From Aeromonas veronii (GTDB lineage Bacteria > Pseudomonadota > Gammaproteobacteria > Enterobacterales > Aeromonadaceae), in NCBI GenBank assembly GCA_041319085.1, contig CP101033.1, positions 3,250,501-3,314,500 of the forward strand: 64,000 nucleotides of DNA. Direction: 5' to 3'. Of the stretch, positions 17,190-25,663 are shown piece after piece. Positions within the stretch are counted from its first letter, which is position 1. Every line of letters starts with the position of its first letter. The notes beneath the pieces are model-generated. The model was not told the origin of the DNA, ran no database searches, and worked only from the letters and a program-made list of their open reading frames with translations. A program made the translations under genes and the position numbers.

Positions 17190-17531
17190 ATGGCCAAGTA
17201 CGACAAGATTTCCCCCGAGACCCAGCAGGAGGCGATGAAAATTGCCCGTGCCAACCAGAAGCCGGGGCAGACCAAGGAGCAGACCCAGCTTATCGCGCAA
17301 GGGATCCAGAAAGGCATCGACGAATACAAGAAGCAGATGAAGGCGCGGGCCCGCGAAGCGAGCCGCCAGAAAAAATTGCAGGCCAAAGCCAGGCAGCCAC
17401 AGGGCACGCCACAAACCGAAGAGCAAGACGATCAGCTCGAACTGGTTGAAGTGAGCCATCAGCATCCCCTGCCCTGGATCTTGCTGGTGCTGAGCTGGCT
17501 GGGTTTTGCCGCCTGGTTCTGGTTGCGCTGA
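17190..17531 (+). CDS. DUF2956 family protein
   Basis: 113 residues from MAKYDKISPETQQEAM, with GAGGAG upstream of 17190. The N-terminal two thirds are highly charged and helical (KPGQTKEQTQLIAQGIQKGI, followed by a Lys/Arg/Ala-rich run) and the C-terminus has one hydrophobic helix (LPWILLVLSWLGFAAWFWL), so it is probably a tail-anchored inner-membrane protein. The opening pattern is that of DUF2956, found in Vibrio, Shewanella and Aeromonas; function unknown. Confidence 0.8.
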   Translation: MAKYDKISPETQQEAMKIARANQKPGQTKEQTQLIAQGIQKGIDEYKKQMKARAREASRQKKLQAKARQPQGTPQTEEQDDQLELVEVSHQHPLPWILLVLSWLGFAAWFWLR

Positions 17532-17675
17532 GGCTAGCGGTAGCAAACCATTATCCGGGATCCTCTTCACAGCCCGAGCCCGGGCTGCTGGTGATTACCT
17601 GCAAAGAGTGATTAAATCCCGCGCCTCTTGCTTAAGACACCCGTTTTTTGACGATCAGTTTTCAGGAAAGATGTT

Positions 17676-18011
17676 ATGAACCCCGCTCCGCTCTATCTGC
17701 TGGCCCCTTTTGTGCTGTTCCTTGTGACCATGCTGCTCTATCGTATCTCGCCGCTGCGGGCTGTCGCCGCCGGTGGGGTACGCTGGTTTATCCTGCCGGC
17801 CTTCACCCTGTTTATTCTGCTGATCATCATCAACGGTGCCGCCGATCCCGCCCTGCGCAATCCGGCATTCCACTGGCTGATGCCGGGGCTGGGCTTTGCC
17901 CTGAGCCTGTTTCCAGCCCTGCCCAAAGCTCTGGTACCACGGCTCGCCATCAAGGAGGGTGCCTTCGCCGCACTCGGCCTGATGCTGATGAGCCTGGCCA
18001 TGGTCTACTGA
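17676..18011 (+). CDS. Small inner-membrane protein, unknown
   Basis: 111 residues with about four hydrophobic segments: LYLLAPFVLFLVTMLLY, WFILPAFTLFILLIIIN, WLMPGLGFALSLFPAL and AALGLMLMSLAMVY. GGAAAG lies ahead of the ATG. I do not recognise a family. It stands between the DUF2956 and TPR genes on the same strand with gaps of over 100 bases. Confidence 0.65.
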   Translation: MNPAPLYLLAPFVLFLVTMLLYRISPLRAVAAGGVRWFILPAFTLFILLIIINGAADPALRNPAFHWLMPGLGFALSLFPALPKALVPRLAIKEGAFAALGLMLMSLAMVY

Positions 18012-18124
18012 CCGACTGGCCACCGCCGTTAGCATGACGCAAGGGGCGCTCTGTGACGGGCGCCCCTTGCACCAACAATGGCCTGCAGGCATCTTGGTGA
18101 CAGGATATCCAGCAAGGAGGCCAG

Positions 18125-18994
18125 ATGGACAATCCGCCCGATTTCATGGCGCTGTGGGACTATCAGGATCCCGCCGCCACCGTACTGCGTTTTCACGCAC
18201 TCCTTCCCGAAGCACGCGCTGCCGCCGACCTGCAACTCGAACTGGAGTTGCTGACCCAAATTGCCCGCACCCATTCGCTGCAGCGCCAGTTTGCGAAAGC
18301 CCATCAGTTGCTCGACGAGATAGCGCCTCGCCTCACCGATGCAACCCCCAGAGCGCGGATCCGGACCCTGCTGGAGCGAGGCCGCACCTTTAACTCGGCG
18401 GGTGACAAGACCAGTGCCAAAACCCTGTTTGAACAAGCCTGGCAGTGGGGACTCAAGGAGAAGGAGACCTATCTCGCCATCGACGCCGCCCACATGATCG
18501 CCATCGCGGCGCCGCTGGAAGAGCAGAGCCGCTGGCATCAACTGGCGATGGAGCTGGCGGAGCGCAGCAGTGACGAGAAGGTGCGTGGCTGGCTGGCCCC
18601 CCTTTACAACAATCAGAGCTGGACCCTGTTCGAGCTGGGCCGCTTTGAGGAGGCGAAAATCCAGCAGCAGAAGTGTCTGGCCTGGCATCTGCAGCATAAC
18701 CATCCGGCCAAGGCGTTTATCGCCCGCTGGAGTCTGGCTCGGCTGACCCGGGCCATGGGCCTGCATCAACAAGCGCTGGCAGAGCTACACCAGCTCAAGG
18801 CCGATATGGCCGAGGCGGGTGAGCCGGAGGATGGTTATCTGTTCGAGGAGTTGGGGGAGAATGCCTTGGTGCTTGACGATCCGCTGGCCGCGGAATACTT
18901 CTCCCGCGCCTGGTTTTTGCTGTCGCAGGACCGCGGGTTCAGCACCAACGAGGGGGAGCGACTGGCCCGCCTCAAGCACCTTGCCAAACTCTGA
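18125..18994 (+). CDS. TPR-like repeat protein, unknown role
   Basis: 289 residues, soluble, almost wholly helical. Helix pairs of TPR type are visible, for example LLTQIARTHSLQRQFAKAHQ, LLERGRTFNSAGDKTSAKTL, and NNQSWTLFELGRFEEAKIQ, the last with the classic W-LG-Y/F-A pattern. AGGAGG precedes the ATG. No signal peptide or catalytic motif is seen, so a scaffold or protein-binding role is likely. A terminator follows. Confidence 0.72.
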   Translation: MDNPPDFMALWDYQDPAATVLRFHALLPEARAAADLQLELELLTQIARTHSLQRQFAKAHQLLDEIAPRLTDATPRARIRTLLERGRTFNSAGDKTSAKTLFEQAWQWGLKEKETYLAIDAAHMIAIAAPLEEQSRWHQLAMELAERSSDEKVRGWLAPLYNNQSWTLFELGRFEEAKIQQQKCLAWHLQHNHPAKAFIARWSLARLTRAMGLHQQALAELHQLKADMAEAGEPEDGYLFEELGENALVLDDPLAAEYFSRAWFLLSQDRGFSTNEGERLARLKHLAKL

Positions 18995-19006
18995 TCCCCA
19001 AAATAG

Positions 19007-19032
19007 AAAGGGCGGCACGCTAGCCGCCCTTT
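19007..19032. terminator. Convergent terminator between the TPR gene and luxO
   Basis: AAAGGGCGG and CCGCCCTTT pair around a short loop; usable in both directions. Confidence 0.8.
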
Positions 19033-19048
19033 ACTTCGACAAGATGGT

Positions 19049-20464
19049 TCAGGCCCGATTGGACTCTTCCCACCCCTGCTTTTTACGGTAAATGGTGGAG
19101 GGGCTGATCTCGAGCAGTGCCGCCGCCTTGGGAATATTGCCGTCACAGCTGGCAATGGCCTGTTCGATCACCTCTTTTTCCACCAGCCAGAGCGGGCGGA
19201 TCGGCCCATTGGCCGCCCCGGTGGCCGCCGGAGCCGATGTCACCGCTGCCGCAATCGCCGCCGGCAGCTGGGGACGAACCCCATTGAGTGGTGGCGGCAG
19301 AATATCCGGGCTCACCAGCTCCTTGTCGTTGAGCACCACGATATTGCGCACCACGTTTTGCAGCTCGCGTACGTTGCCGGGCCAAGGGTAGTCGAGCAGC
19401 ACTCGCGCCGCCTCGACATCGAAATCCTTGAAGCGTTTGTTCTCTTCTTTGGCGTAGCTCTGCAGCAGGGTGCGCGCCAGCAGCAGGATATCCTCGCCCC
19501 GCTCCCGCAGCGGCGGTAGGGTGAGCGGAATGACGTGGAGCCGATAGTAGAGATCTTCGCGAAAACGGCCCGCTTTCACCTCCACCAGCGGATCCCGGTT
19601 GGTGGCGCAGATAAAGCGCACATCCACCGTCTCTAGCTTGCCGCTACCAACCCGCTGCACGGTGCCGGTCTGAATGAAGCGCAGCAGCTTGCTCTGCAGA
19701 TCCAGATCCATTTCGCAGATCTCGTCGAGAAACAGGGTGCCGCCATCGGCCAGACAGGCTGCGCCTTTGCGATCCCCCTGGGCACCGGTAAAGGCACCCT
19801 TCACATGGCCGAAGATCTCGCTCTCCATCAGATCGTGGGGAATGGCGGCGCAGTTAAGGGCAATAAAGGGCTGTTCGCGGCGGGGACTGCACTGGTGGAT
19901 CGCTTCGGCACACACCTCTTTGCCGGTGCCGCTCTCGCCAGTGATAAAGACGGTTGCCTTGCTGGGCGCCGCACTCTCGATGATGCGATAGACCGCCTGC
20001 ATCGACATAGAGGCACCGATAAAGCCAAAAAATGAGCTGCGTTCGAAACTCTCCCGATAGTGGGCTATCAGCGAGCTCAACTGCTGGTGTTGCAAGGCGT
20101 TGCGGACGGTGGCGCAGAGCCGCTTGCTATCAAACGGTTTAGTCAGAAAATCTAAGGCACCGAGGCGCATCGCCTCTACCGCCACATCTACCGAGCCGTG
20201 GGCGGTGATCACCACCACCGAGCAGGGCAGTTGCTGTTCGGTGATCATCTGCAAAATATCCATGCCGGGCATATCCGGCAGCTCCAGATCCAGCAACACC
20301 ACGGGGGGAGGACTTGCCAGCAACAGCGCTAGCGCCTGCTGACCGCAGTCGGCCAGCACCACCTCGTACCCCTCCTGGCGCAGGTACTGTTCATAGACCA
20401 CCGCCAGACTACGAGTATCTTCCACCAGCAGGACACGTGATTTATTTTGAACCACTGGACTCAT
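19049..20464 (-). CDS. luxO: LuxO-like sigma-54-dependent response regulator
   Basis: 471 residues: receiver domain with phospho-acceptor Asp59 ([11 protein letters not shown]), a sigma-54 AAA+ domain with Walker A GESGTGKE, the GAFTGA loop ([10 protein letters not shown]) and Walker [13 protein letters not shown], and a Fis-type HTH at the end ([17 protein letters not shown]). Sequence features closely follow Vibrio LuxO, which when phosphorylated via LuxU activates quorum-regulatory small RNAs at low cell density. No luxU lies next to it and fkpA is the upstream neighbour, unlike the Vibrio uvrB-luxO-luxU order, so it could be a paralogue with another input. The symbol is by similarity. Confidence 0.8.
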   Translation of the reverse strand: MSPVVQNKSRVLLVEDTRSLAVVYEQYLRQEGYEVVLADCGQQALALLLASPPPVVLLDLELPDMPGMDILQMITEQQLPCSVVVITAHGSVDVAVEAMRLGALDFLTKPFDSKRLCATVRNALQHQQLSSLIAHYRESFERSSFFGFIGASMSMQAVYRIIESAAPSKATVFITGESGTGKEVCAEAIHQCSPRREQPFIALNCAAIPHDLMESEIFGHVKGAFTGAQGDRKGAACLADGGTLFLDEICEMDLDLQSKLLRFIQTGTVQRVGSGKLETVDVRFICATNRDPLVEVKAGRFREDLYYRLHVIPLTLPPLRERGEDILLLARTLLQSYAKEENKRFKDFDVEAARVLLDYPWPGNVRELQNVVRNIVVLNDKELVSPDILPPPLNGVRPQLPAAIAAAVTSAPAATGAANGPIRPLWLVEKEVIEQAIASCDGNIPKAAALLEISPSTIYRKKQGWEESNRA

Positions 20465-20563
20465 CCTTGTATTTGATTCTGCGATCTATTTTGCCTTATT
20501 TTCGCGCGCAAACCCAACGCCAAGACAGCTCTGTTATCCCGCGATTGCAGAGAATACACAAGT

Positions 20564-20591
20564 AAAAACGGCTCCTTAAGGAGCCGTTTTT
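20564..20591 (-). terminator. Terminator of fkpA
   Basis: AAAAACGGCTCC and GGAGCCGTTTTT pair around TTAA, 14 bases past the fkpA stop. Confidence 0.88.
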
Positions 20592-20605
20592 CACTACAAG
20601 AAGAA

Positions 20606-21409
20606 TTACTTCTTGGCGTCGTCAGCAGTCGGCTTCTCGATAGCCAGCAGCTCAACGTCAAACACCAGCACGGCATTCGCCGGGATGGAACCTGCACCGT
20701 GCTCGCCATAGGCCAGCTTGGACGGCAGGAAGAACTTGAACTTGGAACCCACCGGCATCAGTTGCACGCCTTCGGTCCAACCCGGGATAACCTGGTTGAG
20801 CGGGAAGGTAGCCGGCTCACCGCGATCGACGGAGCTGTCGAACTTGGTGCCGTCGGTCAGGGTGCCGGTGTAGTGAACCTTGACGATGTCGGTAGACTTC
20901 GGCTTGGCGCCGTCACCCATCTTCTCGACCACGTATTGCAGGCCGGATTCGGTGCTCTTCACCCCCTCTTTCTTGGCGTTGGCCGCCAGGTACTCTTCGC
21001 CTTTCTTCAGATTTTCAACGGAGTCTTTCTCGGCCTTGGCCTTGGTCAGCTCGTTGATCTTGGCATCGTAATCCTGCAGTACTTTTTGGATCTCTTCATC
21101 CGTCATCTTGGCTTCTTTGCCCAGACCATCGGTGACCCCTTTCAGGATCACGGCGTTGTCCAGTTTGATGCCCAGTTCCTGCTGACGCTCGAGGGTGTTT
21201 GCGATATAACGACCCATGGAGAGGCCAATTGCGTAGCCGGATTGCTCTTCAAAGCTCTTGGCTTCGGCCTTGGTCGCCTCTGCCGGCTTGCTGGCTTCTG
21301 CCTTCACTTCGGCGGTATTGGCCGCAGCAGGCTTCTCGTCTTTTTGGCAAGCAGTCAGACCGACGGCAACCGCCGCCGCCAACAGGGACACCTTCAGAAA
21401 TTTGTTCAT
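20606..21409 (-). CDS. fkpA: FKBP-type peptidyl-prolyl isomerase FkpA
   Basis: 267 residues from the ATG at 21409 (GGAG seven bases upstream). The N-terminus MNKFLKVSLLAAAVAVGLTAC suggests a lipoprotein with Cys21, unlike the soluble E. coli FkpA. A Lys/Ala/Glu-rich linker is followed by the helical dimerisation domain (SYAIGLSMGRYI-type stretch, about 65-150) and the FKBP domain (VHYTGTLTDGTKFDSS, then GWTEGVQLMPVGSKF and LVFDVELL). It acts as a periplasmic chaperone and prolyl isomerase. The slyX/slyD neighbourhood is as in E. coli. Confidence 0.92.
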   Translation of the reverse strand: MNKFLKVSLLAAAVAVGLTACQKDEKPAAANTAEVKAEASKPAEATKAEAKSFEEQSGYAIGLSMGRYIANTLERQQELGIKLDNAVILKGVTDGLGKEAKMTDEEIQKVLQDYDAKINELTKAKAEKDSVENLKKGEEYLAANAKKEGVKSTESGLQYVVEKMGDGAKPKSTDIVKVHYTGTLTDGTKFDSSVDRGEPATFPLNQVIPGWTEGVQLMPVGSKFKFFLPSKLAYGEHGAGSIPANAVLVFDVELLAIEKPTADDAKK

Positions 21410-21527
21410 CAGTTTCTCCAAACTCCAAATACCGCTCTCGGTTCCATCGTGAAATGAGAGGTTTATCGTGATAAGCGCCTTATACTAACGCCGTGATCGC
21501 AGGTAACAAAAGCGTGAGACCGCAAAA

Positions 21528-22496
21528 ATGATAAAAAGTGCCATTTATCTGGTGAGCCTCTGTTTAATGCTCACCGGTTGCGAGCAGAGCTCCCAACCCA
21601 ACCAGCAAATGACCCTCGCCAGCACGGGTCTGCTGACTGCAGATCTCTCCAGTGATGGCAAGCAGGCCATTGTCTCCAGCATCCGCCAGGGCATCATCGT
21701 CTGGGATCTGGAACAGAACCGTCAACGCTGGCGCTGGAAGCAATCCGACTCAGCTGATGATCTGGTGTTCATTACCCGCTTTTCCGAAGGCAACAGCCAT
21801 GCCGTCACCGCCACCTCCGACACCTTTGCCATCTGGCGGCTGCAGGACGGGCAGTCACAAGGCTACTACTCCCTTCCTGAATCCAAACTGAGGGATATAG
21901 CGCTCTCTGCCGACGGGCGTTATGCGCTGATAGGTCGGGAAGATGGCAAAGCCGAGTGGCTCGATACCCGAAGCGGTCGTCGCCTGCAGTTCCTGGGGCA
22001 TACCGAACAGGTCAATACGGTGGATCTCTCCGCCAACGGTCGCTACGCCCTGACCGGCGGCAACGACTATAGCGCCTATCTGTGGGACACTCGCAGCGGG
22101 CAGGTGATCTGGCGGTTCAACCATGGTGGCCGGGTGATCATGGCCAGACTGGAGCCGAGCGGCCGCTACGCCTTCACCGCCGACAGCAGCCGGGCCAGCA
22201 TCTGGGATCTGAAAACCGGCAAGGAGGTGAGTCAGCTGCAATATGATCACCGCTTCGAGGTCTACACCAGCGCCCGCTTTGTCAATGATGGCAAGTGGCT
22301 CATCACTGGTGCCCCTTCCCGCCAGCTCTCCCTGTGGCAAGTGAGCGATGGCGCCCTGTTGCAGAGCTGGCGTGTCTCCCCCACTCCCAAGGTGAAACCA
22401 CCCAGTGCTGTGGTTTATGGCGTTGCTTTGCGCGACAATAGTCACCTTGTCAGTGCCAGCTCCAGTGGTCTGGCCGAAATCTGGACAATCAAGTAA
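21528..22496 (+). CDS. WD40-repeat lipoprotein
   Basis: 322 residues. The signal peptide ends at lipobox LTGC (Cys18). The rest is a run of beta-propeller blades with recurring 'DLSxDGxxA ... xWDL' units, for example LTADLSSDGKQAIVSSI, IVWDLEQN, HTEQVNTVDLSANGRYALTGG, YLWDTRSG and SIWDLKTG; about six or seven blades. It is probably an envelope scaffold. It lies between fkpA (divergent) and slyX, with slyX 14 bases downstream, so they may be co-transcribed. Confidence 0.82.
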   Translation: MIKSAIYLVSLCLMLTGCEQSSQPNQQMTLASTGLLTADLSSDGKQAIVSSIRQGIIVWDLEQNRQRWRWKQSDSADDLVFITRFSEGNSHAVTATSDTFAIWRLQDGQSQGYYSLPESKLRDIALSADGRYALIGREDGKAEWLDTRSGRRLQFLGHTEQVNTVDLSANGRYALTGGNDYSAYLWDTRSGQVIWRFNHGGRVIMARLEPSGRYAFTADSSRASIWDLKTGKEVSQLQYDHRFEVYTSARFVNDGKWLITGAPSRQLSLWQVSDGALLQSWRVSPTPKVKPPSAVVYGVALRDNSHLVSASSSGLAEIWTIK

Positions 22497-22510
22497 GGAC
22501 CCGAAGGCCC

Positions 22511-22726
22511 ATGAGTCAGCATTTAAACGAACGAATCGAAACCCTGGAAACCCGTCTCGCCTATGCGGAGTACACCATAGAGCAGCTCAACGACGAGGTA
22601 ACCACCCAGGGCCGTGAACTCGATCGACTCAAATACCAGATCCAGCTGCTGATCGACAAACTGCAAAGCGTACAACCCAGCCAGATTGCCAGCATGGCCG
22701 AAGAGACCCCGCCGCCGCACTACTGA
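22511..22726 (+). CDS. slyX: SlyX protein
   Basis: 71 residues forming a coiled coil: the first 55 residues show heptad spacing (IETLETRLAYAEYTIEQL, then RELDRLKYQIQLLIDKL) and the C-terminus is EETPPPHY, typical of SlyX. The function is unknown; it is conserved next to slyD and fkpA in gamma-proteobacteria. Confidence 0.93.
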   Translation: MSQHLNERIETLETRLAYAEYTIEQLNDEVTTQGRELDRLKYQIQLLIDKLQSVQPSQIASMAEETPPPHY

Positions 22727-22779
22727 ACCGGCGCTATCTCTGCTCAGGCAATATGGTCTGGCACCACCGTCAGCCAATA

Positions 22780-22807
22780 AAAAACCCGCGATAATCGCGG
22801 GTTTTTT
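22780..22807. terminator. Convergent terminator between slyX and slyD
   Basis: AAAACCCGCGA and TCGCGGGTTTT pair with a short loop; usable in both directions. Confidence 0.9.
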
Positions 22808-22826
22808 ATCATCGGCCTGGCCGTGA

Positions 22827-23498
22827 TCAGTGGTGATGGCCCTTGCCACCACAGCCGCCGCCACCGCAGCAGCCGCCCTTACCCTGACCATCAGCATGGT
22901 CGTGGCCATGATCGTGACCGTGGCCAGCACCACCACAGCAACCGCCCTGGTCGTGATCGTCATCATGGTCGTGACCATGACCGCCACAGCAGCCGCCGTG
23001 ATCGTGGTCATGACCGTGATCGTGGCCGCAACCACCGGCACCGTGAACGTGACCATGGGCCAGCTCTTCGGCAGTGGCAGCGCGCACGTCCTTGATCTCG
23101 ACCTTGAAGCCCAGGGTCACGCCAGCCAGCGGATGGTTGCCATCCACTTTGACGAACTCTTCGGACACCTCAACCACGGTCACCGGGCGGTGGCCATCGT
23201 CGGTTTCAGCCACAAAAGTATCCCCTTCGGAGACTTCCATGCCGTCGAACAGCTCGCCCGGTACTTCTTGTACCAGCGTCTCGTCATATTCGCCGTAGGC
23301 CTGGCTCGGTGCCAGTGTCACTTCGAAGGCTTCACCTACCGCGCGACCTTCCAGCTCGGCTTCCAGGCCAGAGACCAGGTAACGGGTGCCGTGCAGATAG
23401 ACCAGCGGCTCTTTGCCGACAGTGCTGTCGATGACTTCACCGTGCTCGTCGGTGACTGTGTATTCCAGCGTAACCACGCTCAGAGGAGCTACTTTCAT
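22827..23498 (-). CDS. slyD: FKBP-type isomerase and metallochaperone SlyD
   Basis: 223 residues from the ATG at 23498 (MKVAPLSVVTLEYTV); a longer frame is unsupported. Residues 1-150 carry the FKBP half-domain with inserted chaperone flap (LVYLHGTRYLVSGLEAELEG, then EVTLAPSQAYGEYDE). Residues after about 150 form a metal-binding tail with three or four CGG/CCGG clusters spaced by HGHDHGHDH-type runs, ending GGKGHHH. SlyD isomerises prolyl bonds and, through the tail, stores and delivers Ni2+ to hydrogenase. The tail is longer and more Gly/Cys-rich than that of E. coli (196 aa in total). Confidence 0.94.
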   Translation of the reverse strand: MKVAPLSVVTLEYTVTDEHGEVIDSTVGKEPLVYLHGTRYLVSGLEAELEGRAVGEAFEVTLAPSQAYGEYDETLVQEVPGELFDGMEVSEGDTFVAETDDGHRPVTVVEVSEEFVKVDGNHPLAGVTLGFKVEIKDVRAATAEELAHGHVHGAGGCGHDHGHDHDHGGCCGGHGHDHDDDHDQGGCCGGAGHGHDHGHDHADGQGKGGCCGGGGCGGKGHHH

Positions 23499-23640
23499 GT
23501 CAGGATCCTGCGGATAGAAAAAAACGGGCTCAGAATACCCTAAAAAGCGGGCCGCGCATATGCCGTGCGCCGCCACTGAGTGATGAAAAAAGCGGCAATT
23601 GCGTCAGCGAGGGACCCGCATTCCAACCACCGTAGCCTTA

Positions 23641-23844
23641 TCAGGGACGAAACACCCCGATCACCTCTTCCGCCTCGCGCGTCTGCTTGTCAACCTCGGC
23701 AGGCGTTTGCACCTGGGTATCGCCGCAGGCGACGCAGGTCACCTTCTCGACTCCATGCTCCAGATACAGCATCATGTTGTCCAATTTGCCGCACGCCGGG
23801 CAGACCGCACCGGCAATGAAGCGTTTTTTACGTCTGGTTTCCAT
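23641..23844 (-). CDS. yheV: YheV family zinc-ribbon protein
   Basis: 67 residues with a ribosome site GGAGGT. Two Cys pairs, CPAC at 15-18 and CVAC at 37-40, form a probable zinc ribbon. The length and sequence (RKKRFIAGAVCPACGKLD) match YheV of enterics, where it also lies near slyX/slyD and kefB. The function is unknown. Confidence 0.9.
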   Translation of the reverse strand: METRRKKRFIAGAVCPACGKLDNMMLYLEHGVEKVTCVACGDTQVQTPAEVDKQTREAEEVIGVFRP

Positions 23845-23883
23845 ATTTGTTACCTCCAGGCAGCATCATATCAGGGTTTTTAC

Positions 23884-24543
23884 ATGCATCACGCCATCGA
23901 GTACCACCATTTTTCCTGCCAGGGCCTGCACGCTGGCAACCGCAAGCGGAGCCCGGTCGGGCAGCTGTTGCGGATCACCCGGGGCGCCGCGCTGCTGAAA
24001 CTGGGCCAGCATGAGCTGTTATTGCCCGCAGGCAGCAGCTTCTGGCTCTGTGCCGATGCCCTCGCCGCCTTCAGCCCCCTCAGCGGTTGCGATTACGATC
24101 AGCTGAATGTCTCTTTGCGCGTGGCTCAGCCGCAGCAGGCTGGCTGGCTGCAGGCCACCCCGCTGCTCGATGCCCTGCTCGACTCGCTGGCCCAGTGGCA
24201 ACGCCCGAAAGAGTGGCAAGGGGCACATGGTCAACGACTGCAGGTGATCCTGGATGAGCTGCAACAGTGCGCCATCAGCCAGCAGGGTCACTGTGAGCTG
24301 CAAACCTGCTGGCAAGCGCTGGCCAGTGGCCAGCCGGAGTCTCTGCAACGGTGGGCACAACAGGCCGATGCGCCTGTAGAAGGCCTTGCTCTGCAACAGC
24401 AGTGGCAACTGCTGCAGGCGCTCAGATTGCTCAAAGGCGGCAGCAAACCCCCCCAGGTGGCCAGCAAGCTGGGCTATGCCGATGCGGCCACACTGCAAGC
24501 CGCCTGCCAGCTGTGGGGCGTTAGTGGTGATGATGGCCAGTAG
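23884..24543 (+). CDS. AraC-like regulator with a reduced DNA-binding part
   Basis: 219 residues from the ATG at 23884 (AGGG upstream). The N-terminal half looks like an AraC-type cupin sensor domain (LLRITRGAALLKLGQHELLL, then PAGSSFWLCADALAAFSPL). The C-terminus has one recognisable AraC second HTH-like unit (LRLLKGGSKPPQVASKLGYA, then LQAACQLWGVS). The first HTH is hard to see, so the DNA-binding domain may be degenerate. No target is evident. It diverges from yheV. Confidence 0.6.
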   Translation: MHHAIEYHHFSCQGLHAGNRKRSPVGQLLRITRGAALLKLGQHELLLPAGSSFWLCADALAAFSPLSGCDYDQLNVSLRVAQPQQAGWLQATPLLDALLDSLAQWQRPKEWQGAHGQRLQVILDELQQCAISQQGHCELQTCWQALASGQPESLQRWAQQADAPVEGLALQQQWQLLQALRLLKGGSKPPQVASKLGYADAATLQAACQLWGVSGDDGQ

Positions 24544-24697
24544 CCGATTGTCAGCGTGATAACGCCAATAAAGTCTGTGAAACGAGTCCAGTTTTTTGCC
24601 AGATGGTCGTTAACAAGGAAGGGCCATCTCCCCCCGTAATCCTTTATGCTAGAGGCATGAAGTGACGACCAACGTTTCGACCAACAGGACATCTGCC

Positions 24698-25597
24698 ATG
24701 ACGAGCAAAGCCAATCAATCCCAGGGCATGTTGCTGTTTCACCTTTCGGCCAAACAATCCTTTGCCATCGGCACCCTCAAGGTGAAGGAGATAGTGCCCT
24801 ACACCCAGCTGACGGCAATGCCGCACTCGCACCCGACTGTGCTGGGGGCCGCCAATATGCGTGGCTCCACCATTCCGGTGATCGATATGGCGATGGCCGT
24901 AGGTTATCGCGCCATCAGTAAGGCGGAGATGCCCCACTGCTTCATCATCATCACCGACTGCCGCCGCACCCTGGTAGGCTTTCTGGTACGGGGCATCGAC
25001 AAGATCACCGAGTGCAACTGGCGCGATATCGAGTCACCGCCCGCCGCCCTCGGCCACAATGTGTTCGTGACCGGTGTGACCCGGGTCAATGACCAACTGA
25101 TCCAGCTGCTAGATGTGGAGCTGATCCTCTCCCGGGTCTATCCGGATGATCCGAGCCACCTCTATCCGGTGCTGACCGATGTGCAGCGGGAACGGATCAA
25201 ACCGATGCGGATCCTGCTGGTCGATGACTCCTCGGTCGCTCGCCGTCAGCTGATGGCAGCGCTGGACTACATCAATATCCCCTATGAGGTCTGCACCAAT
25301 GGCAAGGATGCACTGACTCTGATGCAGCAGCGGGCAAGCCAGAAGAGCCCCATCGACATTCTGGTAAGCGATATCGAGATGCCGGGGCTCGATGGCTATG
25401 AGCTGGCCTTCGAGGTACAGAGCAACAGCAAACTGGCGGGGGCCTACATCATTCTGCACACCTCGCTCTCCAGCGAGATCAGTGTGGAGCGAGCCTATCA
25501 GGTGGGTGCCCATGAGGCACTGACCAAGTTCGAGGCCAACGAGCTGATCCAGGCCATGCTGCGCGGCGCTGAACATCACGATCGCCTGCTGAAATAA
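24698..25597 (+). CDS. cheV: Chemotaxis protein CheV
   Basis: 299 residues from the ATG at 24698 (AGGA eight bases upstream); a GTG at 24662 is in frame but weaker. A CheW-like coupling domain (about 10-165; FAIGTLKVKEIVPYTQLTAM) is joined to a receiver domain (about 178-295) with ILLVDDSS and the phospho-acceptor in ILVSDIEMPGLDG. CheV links receptors to CheA and is tuned by phosphorylation. It stands alone here, as is common for CheV paralogues in Vibrio and Aeromonas. Confidence 0.92.
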   Translation: MTSKANQSQGMLLFHLSAKQSFAIGTLKVKEIVPYTQLTAMPHSHPTVLGAANMRGSTIPVIDMAMAVGYRAISKAEMPHCFIIITDCRRTLVGFLVRGIDKITECNWRDIESPPAALGHNVFVTGVTRVNDQLIQLLDVELILSRVYPDDPSHLYPVLTDVQRERIKPMRILLVDDSSVARRQLMAALDYINIPYEVCTNGKDALTLMQQRASQKSPIDILVSDIEMPGLDGYELAFEVQSNSKLAGAYIILHTSLSSEISVERAYQVGAHEALTKFEANELIQAMLRGAEHHDRLLK

Positions 25598-25663
25598 GCC
25601 AATGACTGGCGGGAGGTGCACACCTCCCGTCCTCCTTATCTTCGACCCAGACCGACTGACCCC

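Noticed and set aside
22823..23095. ORFs rich in His, Arg or Thr/Val opposite the end of slyD
   Set aside because: They only mirror the His/Gly/Cys codons of the SlyD tail.
25611..25628. GGGAGGTG/CACCTCCC hairpin after cheV
   Set aside because: A perfect stem, but without T run on either strand, so not called a terminator.
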